A stretch of DNA of 64,000 nt. It comes from Ascoidea asiatica (taxonomy: Eukaryota > Ascomycota > Saccharomycetes > Ascoideales > Ascoideaceae). A model generated the notes under the pieces. It worked only from the letters and a program-made list of their open reading frames with translations. It was not told the DNA's origin and did not search any database. Below, piece after piece: positions 32,316-40,140 of the stretch. Position 1 is the first letter of the stretch; every line of letters starts with the position of its first letter. Made by a program: the position numbers and the translations under genes. The DNA lies in contig BCKQ01000001.1 of the NCBI GenBank assembly GCA_001600695.1, positions 1,640,722-1,704,721 on the forward strand. The letters are read 5' to 3'.

Positions 32316-33490
32316 AATTGAAAAAATTTTATAAAAGATTATTTATTTTATCTATGAATTTTCTCTGAATATATATTATGCAAGTTAATTTCAGAGAAAA
32401 TGGAAATTAATTAACAAAATGGGAGGGATTTTTGGGCTTTATATATATATTCTATTTTCTAGATTTTCAAATCTTTAGTTAACTTTACTGTATTTTTTTA
32501 TCTTTTTTTATTTGATTTTTTAGTCAAATTGAACTCTTTTTATTGTTTCTTTATCTATATCGAATTAATTAGCCTGTAAGCTTAAAGTTGGGTTCTTTCA
32601 GTCAAGAGAAAGTTCGGAACTATGCTGTCTTTAAATACTAATTGGTCTCCGATTGCTATCTCTCTATCACTCAATACCGGGGGAAAATCAATAAAATTTC
32701 AAATGATTATTCAAACTCACGTAATCAAATCGATGAAAACTTAATCCTAAAGAAAAAAAAAAGTAATATGGTGAAATTTATTTCAGATTTAATTTTAATA
32801 TATGTGCCTTTGTTTTTTAATCAAATAATAAATTGAAAAAAATTTTGCAACTAATTGACAATAGCTTATCTGAATAGTTGATCATCCTTTAAAATTGTAA
32901 AAGGCACACTTATTTTTACTATCATCTTCCTCTAGATCATTATTAGCTTCTAAATCTAGTTTTGGATCCTGGATTTGACTCTCAGATCTGAACTATTTTT
33001 TGAATCTTCTTTTATTATTATTTCACTGAACCACAAAGGCTTTTTACTATTTTTTTCAATGAATTTTAGTATTCTTTGTAATAAAATTCGCTGTTCAATG
33101 CATTAAAACGTGACCTTTGCGCTGAGTATACCGCGAAATCAAAATATCATTTACGAGGCAGTTTTCCTTAATCTAAGTTCAAAGAGGAGTGTTTTGGCTA
33201 CTGCAACTTACATTAAGGCTAACTTTAATTAACTCTAAATTTTAATTGTATGCTAAATTGGTGTTTTTTTATATTTGATTGCTCTGCTTCATTGATTTGT
33301 TTGCTATTTAAAAAAATTTTTCACGTTTGTTTTATTTACAGTTAATAGATTAACCATTATTCTTGTTGTCACTGATCAAATATTAATATTTTATATCCGA
33401 GCTCTAATATAAAAAGGGTATTTTCCTCAAATAATTCTTATTTTTTTATTATAATTTGAAATTTATTCATCATTAAGAAGTAATTCAGTA
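32316..33490. other. Start of gene graveyard: spacer with decayed sequence
   Basis: A 1.17-kb spacer between the zinc-cluster gene and a broken frame. Apart from the COG2 fragment annotated separately, it contains a minus-strand stretch (about 32890-33020) whose translation looks protein-like (QDPKLDLEANNDLEEDDS) but has stops on both sides and no family I recognise. A TATA-like AATATAAAAAGG sits at about 33406-33418. Confidence 0.4.
32688..32800 (+). pseudogene. Fragment of COG2 (duplicated relic)
   Basis: Bases 32688-32800 align to the reverse complement of 59501-59611, inside the intact COG2 gene of this window. By hand I count about 12 mismatches over 111 aligned bases. The peptide NLILKKKKSNMVKFISDLIL matches NLILKKKISNVVKFISDLIL of COG2. 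Homology ends abruptly on both sides and nothing else of COG2 is present, so this is a non-functional duplicated piece. Confidence 0.85.
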
Positions 33491-34732
33491 ATGTCTACCA
33501 ATTTCATAGTTAAGAAAACAAATACAAGTTCAGATATAAATACAAGTTCAGATATAAATACAAGTTCAGATCTAAATACAAGTTCAGATACAAATTCAAA
33601 TTCAGATACAAATTCAAATCAAAAAGAAGAGAACGAAAAAAATGAATTTGATACCGATTTGGAAACAATTAATGAAAAATCTCAATATGCATATAAATTG
33701 TTAAATAATGCTTTACCGCCAAATTTTGATGTTGATGACTCAAGATTATTTACTGATGCACTCGAAGAAAATTATACATACTATTTTTTTACCCCAGTTT
33801 TTTGCGAGGATCAAAAAAATAAATTCAAAGAGATTCGTTCAAATATTGATTTAAAAAACAAAATATTATTATTGGCATATATTATTGATTTGTTAGGTTT
33901 GCTAATTAATATGGGTGAGCATCCTGGAATTGCATATGTTGAGAAAATTTATGTGGATTTTATTATTAAAAGTTTTTTTATCAATGCATCAAAGCTTTTC
34001 AGAAATTTATTAAAATATCTTTTTTTATTAATGGAAGAAAAAGTTCAAATTGCAAATATGAATGAAGATTTAAAACCAATTTTTTTTGAATTTTTTTCCT
34101 CGAATTCCTTTTCAATAAATTTTGATTTATTTAATTATTATTTAGCTTTTATATCACATTTTGGTAAAAATAAATTAATCGTTAATACCAACAATAATCC
34201 ACCAAAAGGCTTAATAAATTTAATTGGCCTGTATTTGGAAGTTGGGAGTGAAAGTTACTGGATATGTGGAAAGAAATATTTCGAAACACTTTCTTTGAGC
34301 CTTGAGGATTTGTATACAAAAATTGGTTTAAGTTATAGTCATAATGATAAATTTTTAAATTTAATTGAATCTATAAAACCAGCTGAAAAAATAATTAAAA
34401 AAGTGAGGGAAAATAAAAAAGGTGTAAAATATTAATATTATTATTATTCTGAATCACCATTTATAGGTATGATAGCCATCTCAACAAATCTTTATATATC
34501 AACAGTCCAATTAAACTCCTCAATGGAAAACTGTTCTGAAAAGATTAGAACAAAAACTTTTTTTTCACATTCCAAAGGAAATACTTTGAAGGATTTGAAT
34601 ATCATACTTCAGAAATATTTTGAAACTCCTCGTGATTTCGAGCCAAACAAATTACGCCTTTTCGATAAAGATTATGTCCCGATCGAGGCTTCTATATTTT
34701 TTCATAATCGAAAAATCAAAAGCTTGATCTAG
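33491..34732 (+). pseudogene. Unknown protein frame interrupted by one TAA
   Basis: The first part (33491-34435) encodes 314 residues and stops at TAA 34433-34435. The same frame then stays open for a further 98 codons to TAG at 34730-34732. In DNA this AT-rich, stops should appear every 12 to 15 codons, so the extension is unlikely to be chance. It could be a gene with one nonsense mutation, a read-through product, or an intact 314-residue gene beside a relic. The N-terminus has 18-base repeats coding TSSDIN-type hexapeptides (about residues 11-38). The rest is a mixed helical region with no transmembrane segment I would trust and no family I recognise. Confidence 0.5.
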
Positions 34733-34996
34733 TTAAAGGCTATTTTAAATTCATTTTATTTAGTATAATTTACTTATTTTAATTTTCTCAAGTATTTTCT
34801 TTGTTCTATAATCTATGAAATCAATTTTTTTCATCATTTCGCATCTTCTGGGCTGTAGAATCTGCTTCCTTAAAATTTCAGAAAACTTTTTTCTCGTTTC
34901 TATTGAAAGTCCATTATTATTTGAATAATTTCTACTTTCTAATTTCTTTTTTGATACAATCAACTTTTTTCAATTCATTATTTGAACTTCTAATAA
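34733..34996. other. Spacer with an unassigned minus-strand open frame
   Basis: This short spacer in the graveyard contains a 67-codon frame on the minus strand (34963-34760) that is Lys/Arg-rich (LSIETRKKFSEILRKQ). It may be a further relic. I cannot assign a parent gene. Confidence 0.3.
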
Positions 34997-36046
34997 GATT
35001 TTCAATTACATAAATTTTACCAGCGTAACAGCTTAGAAGAAACTGTAGATGGAATTGTAACCTCATATGTTACACATTGTCTATTAACTACTACTAATAC
35101 TACTAATACTACTAATACTACTAATACTACTAATACTACTAATACTACTAATACTACTAATACTACTAATACTACTAATACTANNNNNNNNNNNNNNNNN
35201 NNNNNNNNNNNNNNNNNNNNNNNNNNNNNNNNNNNNNNNNNNNNNNNNNNNNNNNNNNNNNNNNNNNNNNNNNNNNNNNNNNNTACTACTAATACTACTA
35301 ATACTACTAATACTACTAATACTACTAATACTACTAATACTACTAATACTACTAATACTACTAATACTACTAATACTACTAGCTCTTATGTGGTTTCCAT
35401 AATTGATTCTACAAGAAATTCTGATAGCGATTCTACTACAAATCTTATTATTAATTTCCTTAGAGAATCAAGTATTACCTCTAGTACTGTTTATAGGTCT
35501 GAAGTCTCTGAATTAGTTATAAATTTAGGTTCTTGTCCAAATAATTTTTGTGATTCATAAATTATTGCAGTTAAAATGAAGTTTTCAAGAAGAACAACTT
35601 CAAATGAAAAGATCCTTTATACAACTTATTGTTATTATAGAGAACTACAAAATTTAACAATTGCAAGTTTTTCAGAATATATAAGTACTAGTTCAAAATC
35701 TACAATTCAATCAAATTCAGAAATTTCAACAGTTCCAACAACAATTAGAGATGAAATTAAATTATCAGATTCAACAATTTTAAATGAAGCGGTGAAGTGA
35801 ATAAACCGTCAGAAAAAAAACTCAAAAGAATCCAATCCATCAAAAACAGATCCATCAAAAACTGGAGTTGTTGAATCTTTACAATTAGAGAAATCACAAG
35901 CTTTAGATCCAAAAAGATATGTTGTTCATAAAAGAATCAGTCGAAAATTACAAATCAATTTTATTTGTTCAGATAGAACTTTTAATCAAGTTTCTTTTAA
36001 TAGTGATAATATTTTTTGGTACTTATATTATTATTTTTTTGTTTAA
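34997..36046 (+). pseudogene. Broken Flo-type cell-wall adhesin fragment
   Basis: One frame stays open from 34997 (just after a TAA) to TAA 36044-36046, broken only by TAA 35558-35560 and TGA 35798-35800, with no start codon at its 5' end. Two modules resemble the Ser/Thr-rich repeats of Flo11/Hwp1-type fungal cell-wall proteins: VDGIVTSYVTHCLLTTT before the repeat, and SCPNNFCDS followed by TSNEKILYTTYCYYREL after it. The second spans the first stop codon, which shows that the stop is secondary. Between them is a Thr-Thr-Asn repeat that contains an assembly gap. Intact family members are GPI-anchored adhesins; here no signal peptide or GPI signal remains. The last 70 codons (NPSKTDPSKTGVVES onward) are unrecognised and may belong to another relic. 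Confidence 0.68.
35087..35380 (+). repeat. ACTACTAAT 9-mer tandem array with 100-N assembly gap
   Basis: Near-perfect 9-base units encode Thr-Thr-Asn. The array is broken by exactly 100 N (35184-35283), the usual placeholder for a gap of unknown size, so the true length is not known. The array lies in register with the adhesin-like frame on both sides. Confidence 0.95.
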
Positions 36047-36079
36047 ATTGCGAAATTGAATTTTTTTTATAACAAAATT

Positions 36080-36780
36080 AATAAGAAAAAAATTTTAATA
36101 CCTTCTCATATTTAAAATTTTAAATTTTTATTTGCCAATTTACTTGTTGGGAATCCTGCAATTGAATCTCAAACTTAAGAATAGTTAACAACTAAAAAAT
36201 CCCCATTCGGTTCAAATAAAATGATTTATTGAACAGGATAACTTTATTAACAAGATTTTAAAATCTGAATTAGAAGCAAATTTAGATAATATTATGAATA
36301 AAAATTGGAACAGAAATATTCAAAAAGCTTATGGAAGTTGTTGCACTTAAAGCCGATACTAGAAAAGGCCCTAAAAGTACTTTAATTTTAATAGAGGGCA
36401 ATTCTGCTAAATTCCAAACTACTGTAGGTTGTTTATTATGATTAAGAGGTAAAACTTTAAATGCTCGTGAAGCTTCAAGTGATTAAATAATGAAAAATAC
36501 CAGAATTGGAGCCACCAATTTTACCAAATTTGAATTGATGGTGCTGAATTTATAGGAACTGGTTTCTGTACTTATATTTCCGAATAACTCTCAAAATATA
36601 GAAGCTAATAATAAGAAAACTATCCAAAATGTTGAATATGCTGGCCTGGTGTAAAGAATGAACAGCCAAATAGAGAGCATTGCTACTGATGGATATAAAA
36701 TACTTGAGGGTACCAAAGTTTTGAAAAACATGAATTTAACGAAATATTCTAATAAATTTTATCGAAACAGTAAAAATACT
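36080..36780 (+). pseudogene. DNA topoisomerase II relic
   Basis: A decayed, frameshifted copy of TOP2. In order it shows: the transducer-domain end NFKFLFANLLVGNPAIESQT, then SPFGSNK (about 36110-36220); DNFINKILKSELEANLD in another frame (about 36230-36285); a TOPRIM segment STLILIEGNSAK (canonical EGDSA now EGNSA) followed by LRGKTLNAREASSD and IMKN (about 36380-36500) with in-frame TGA and TAA; then DGAEFIGTGFCTYIS in a third frame (about 36537-36581). The residues normally between the last two blocks, including the catalytic-Tyr domain, are absent. At least four stops or frameshifts make it non-functional. An intact TOP2 must exist elsewhere in the genome. Confidence 0.88.
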
Positions 36781-36990
36781 AAAGATTTCAGTCTTCCGAA
36801 ATCAACCGATTTATAAAATGTAGACACGTGATCCTTTCCGAACCGCTTCGTTTTAGCTCTGGAGATGAAAGAGAAAACAAGAAGAAAAGAAAATAAAAAC
36901 AAATATATTTTATTGCCATTTGTATTTTATTTTATCATCCTGAATCTAGTGAGGACTGTTTTTTGTAATATAGTTATATAAATATTCAAA
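36781..36990 (+). promoter_or_regulatory. YPF1 upstream region with CACGTGAT
   Basis: A 210-base region after the TOP2 relic. It contains CACGTGAT (CACGTG at 36825-36830), two TTCCGAA elements (about 36793-36799 and 36836-36842) and AT-rich sequence up to the start codon. The E-box is Cbf1/Pho4-like by sequence only. Confidence 0.4.
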
Positions 36991-38547
36991 ATGAATTCTT
37001 CAGACTATAGAAATGACACCACTTATGAAGAGTTATCTGCAATTGACCAAGCTGCATTAAGATTAGGCCTATTAATTTATGATAATAAGCTTAAGACAAG
37101 TTTAATGAAACTCCAAACAATTGAAGAAAATCATATAAATATATTGATATCTTCAGTAATTGTATTATTTATTTCTACTGGACTTATATATATTGCAAGT
37201 TGGGGAACTTTAGAAAAGCCAAAGAATGCATTAGAACCAACAAAAGAACATAAATTATTTGATCCAACAGATGTTAATATTGTTTCAAAAGAAGAAACTG
37301 CAATTGGAGAAGGTCAAGCTTTAATGATGCCATTATTTGGAGGAATTACATTAACTGGATTATATTATGGTTTTAAAAATTTTTCAAAAGATAAAATCTT
37401 GAAATTTTTTGAATATTATGTTTCTATTGTTAGTATCAGCGCTTGTTTCTCAACTTTAGTATTTATTACAAAACTGGTTTCAAGAGAAATTTCTCATTAT
37501 ACTGGAGTATCAATTTTATCCAATTATAGGTTTACGATTTCAAAAGATGAAGAATATCATTCTTCTGGTATTGAAGTTAATGAAGAAGCAATTGATAAAG
37601 AAATGCAAGAAGAAATGGATCTAATAAATTTTACTGCATTCAAAGAATTTTTTCAAAATAAATTTAATATGAAAAAGATTTTCAAAAAAACTGATGAAAA
37701 AAATGAGAAAATTGAGGATAAAAATGAAAAATATAAAAAAGTTCAAAAAGATAAGAAAAAATCAAAAAAAATTAGTCCAAGTATTATCAAAAAAGAATCA
37801 CAAATGATCAATTTTTATATCACTTCTGCAGAAATCGGTGCATTACCAGTAAGTTTAGGTATAACATATTTATATCATAAATACGATGGTAATTCCAATT
37901 GGATTTTAAGTAATATATTAGGATCATCATTTGCAATTTTTGGTATCCAAAATGCTAGAATAAATTCATTTAAAGCAGGTTTTATAATGTTAACAGGATT
38001 ATTTTTATATGATATTTATTTTGTATTTGGTACAGATATTATGGAAACAGTTGCTACAACTATGGAAATTCCTGTAAAAATTTTAATACCAAGAGCATCA
38101 AATGTTAAAGATTATAATTTTATTGGGTTTATACCAAAATTAGGTATGTCAATGTTAGGATTAGGTGATATTGTTGTTCCAGGAATTTTTATTTCATTAT
38201 GTTTAAGATTTGATTTATTTAAATATCATTTAAAAAATAAAGGTGAAGAATTTCATCATTTAAATTCTTTTAAACAAGCATATTTTTTAAATTCATTAGT
38301 TGCCTACGTTCTTGGTTTATCAACTACAATGGTTTTTCTTAATGTTTTTAATGCTGCACAACCTGCACTTTTATACTTATGTCCATTTATAATATTTTTC
38401 ACTCTTGGAAAAGCTTTGTTTAGTGGAGATATGAAATTACTTTGGAATTATAGTGAAGCTGAAGATAATGATGAAGATACCAATACTGATAAAAAAGAAA
38501 TATCAGAAGTTAAAGAAGATATTGAAAAGGAAAAACTTGACACATGA
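36991..38547 (+). CDS. YPF1: Signal-peptide-peptidase family intramembrane aspartyl protease
   Basis: A 518-residue multi-pass ER membrane protein of the presenilin/SPP fold (yeast Ypf1/YKL100C). It cleaves transmembrane segments and, in yeast, takes part in ER-associated degradation of zinc transporters. The catalytic signatures are intact: FLYDIYFVFGTDIM (first Asp, about residue 340), LGLGDIVVPGIF (second Asp, about 391) and the C-terminal QPALLYLCPF (PAL motif, about 456). Several hydrophobic segments flank them (for example about 50-70, 112-128, 140-165, 320-345, 375-405 and 430-470). A Lys/Glu-rich cytosolic loop (about 225-268) is lineage-specific. The frame stops at TGA 38545-38547, but coding-like sequence continues in the +1 frame (see findings). 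Confidence 0.92.
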   Translation: MNSSDYRNDTTYEELSAIDQAALRLGLLIYDNKLKTSLMKLQTIEENHINILISSVIVLFISTGLIYIASWGTLEKPKNALEPTKEHKLFDPTDVNIVSKEETAIGEGQALMMPLFGGITLTGLYYGFKNFSKDKILKFFEYYVSIVSISACFSTLVFITKLVSREISHYTGVSILSNYRFTISKDEEYHSSGIEVNEEAIDKEMQEEMDLINFTAFKEFFQNKFNMKKIFKKTDEKNEKIEDKNEKYKKVQKDKKKSKKISPSIIKKESQMINFYITSAEIGALPVSLGITYLYHKYDGNSNWILSNILGSSFAIFGIQNARINSFKAGFIMLTGLFLYDIYFVFGTDIMETVATTMEIPVKILIPRASNVKDYNFIGFIPKLGMSMLGLGDIVVPGIFISLCLRFDLFKYHLKNKGEEFHHLNSFKQAYFLNSLVAYVLGLSTTMVFLNVFNAAQPALLYLCPFIIFFTLGKALFSGDMKLLWNYSEAEDNDEDTNTDKKEISEVKEDIEKEKLDT

Positions 38548-39315
38548 AATCATTGATATATCGGATGATAATTCAATTACTTCAGTTGAAGTCGTAAGTG
38601 AAGACTCAATTACTTCAGACTCTAAATAAATTGAAAAAAATCTCTAGAAACCCGAATTCCACATTTTTTCTGGGTTAAATAAGTGTGGTTCTATTAGCTA
38701 AACATAGTCTATTTTCACATAACAAAATGTTGGATAAGCTATGTTATATATCAGATATTATCAATTAGTTATTATTAATTAAATATTATATTGTAAATTA
38801 AATATACATGTAAAATACTCCATAAAATAAATTCTAAAAATAAAATAGAAATGAGACCAGAAACAGGGAACTGCTGATATTTCTTCTTGGGAACATCCGC
38901 TTCCGGGTTTCCTCCGCCTGCGGTTGAGGCTGATTTGACCAAATGTCTTGATTTCGTGGCTTTTGCTTCAAAGCAATATTTTCTGGCGTCGAGAACTGAC
39001 TGATTTTGCAGTGCTTTTGCAGTGAGTTTGCAGTGAGTTTGGAGGAGCTTACCGGTAAGGTTGATGATATTTTGGTTTATTTTTTTTATGGTACTGATAC
39101 TGCCCATAAAACAGGAACAATCATTATTTTGGGAAATCCTTTTGAAATATATTTATAGATATAAAGATAAAGACAAATCCATTGGCAAATATTATTATTA
39201 TTTTATCACTTGGATAGAAAGAACATTTACGATAATAGAAACCATTTAACTCACTTTGAAGTCTTAAATATCATCATATTCTTCAAGTTTTTCTATCGTT
39301 TAAACAAAATCAAAA
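38548..39315 (+). promoter_or_regulatory. CMD1 upstream region with GC-rich island
   Basis: This region of 768 bases starts with the coding-like +1-frame tail of YPF1 (38540-38629). A GC-rich island (about 38870-39060) includes a TTTTGCAGTGAGTTTGCAGTGAGTTTGG direct repeat (described, two GCAGTGAGTTT units near 39017-39040), then AT-rich sequence up to the CMD1 start. The open frame at 38775-39107 (minus) lies across the island and is probably spurious. Confidence 0.45.
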
Positions 39316-39834
39316 ATGGTAAGTGATTTCCTTTGTTAACTTTTTATTACTTATATTTACTGAATGTAAACTAACTTTTTATCTACTTAGGCTCAAACTA
39401 AATTAACAGAAAAGCAAATCCTTGAATTCAAAGATGCTTTTAGTCTTTTTGATAAAGATAGTAGTGGAACTATAACTACTGATGAATTAGCAAATGCAAT
39501 GAGATCTCTTGGTCAAAATCCAAATGAAAGTGAATTAAAAGATATGGTTAATGAAATTGATATAAATAATGATGGTCATATTGATTTTCAAGAATTCTTA
39601 ACAATGATGGCAAGACAATTAAGAGATTCAGATACTGATGCTGAATTACGTCAAGCTTTTGAAGTATTTGATAGTGATAATAATGGTACTATTTCATTTT
39701 CTGAATTACAACAAGCTTTAAATTCAATTGGTGAAAATTTATCAAGTGATGAAGTTAAAGCAATGTTTAGTGAAGCTGATACTGATAATAATGGTGAAAT
39801 TGATTTTGAAGAATTCAAATCTTTATTAAATTAG
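39316..39834 (+). CDS. CMD1: Calmodulin (two exons; first exon is ATG only)
   Basis: Exon 1 is 39316-39318 (ATG alone); exon 2 is 39391-39834, giving 148 residues starting [10 protein letters not shown]. Calmodulin is the small Ca2+ sensor that controls calcineurin, kinases, spindle-pole Spc110 and unconventional myosin. Four EF-hand loops are visible: [36 protein letters not shown] and [12 protein letters not shown]. All four keep Asp at positions 1 and 3 and Glu at 12, so all could bind Ca2+, unlike S. cerevisiae Cmd1, whose fourth loop is degenerate. Without splicing, the longest ATG-initiated frame would start inside EF-hand 1 (39499), so the intron is required for a complete protein. Confidence 0.96.
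39319..39390 (+). other. CMD1 intron (72 nt)
   Basis: Donor GTAAGT directly after the ATG (39319-39324), branch-point variant AACTAAC (39369-39375), acceptor CTTAG ending at 39390. Splicing yields the canonical calmodulin N-terminus AQTKLTEKQ. Confidence 0.93.
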
Positions 39835-40140
39835 TCTAATTTTATATTATAATTTTTAAATTTATTTTTTATATCAGTTTAAACATTCGTTTATATAAAT
39901 AATCTTTCTATTTTTCACTCAAATTACTTCTAATTTTATCCATCATTTATTTTTTTTTTTTTCATATACAGTATATCTATCCTTTTCATATTTCTTTTAT
40001 ATTTCTTTTATACTACAATTTCTTAAACTTTTTCCTTTTCATGAAAACAATTTTTATTTTATTCTTTATTTTCTTATTTAATATCTAATGAAAATCTATG
40101 AAAAATTATATTATTTTTAAAAAATATTTTTTTTAAGTTT
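39835..40140. terminator. Convergent 3' spacer between CMD1 and the AIM3-like gene
   Basis: A 306-base AT-rich spacer with T-rich runs and a TATACAGTATATC element (about 39964-39976). It serves as the polyadenylation region for both convergent genes. No gene seen. Confidence 0.4.

Noticed and set aside
36793-36842. CACGTGAT next to TTCCGAA elements, as in a point centromere (CDEI and CDEIII)
   Set aside because: The elements are about 10 bases apart with no 80-bp AT-rich CDEII between them. The window also gives no reason to expect point centromeres in this yeast.
38775-39107. 110-codon minus-strand ORF upstream of CMD1
   Set aside because: It spans the GC island in the CMD1 promoter. The start and end are AT-rich tails unlike a protein, and no family was recognised.
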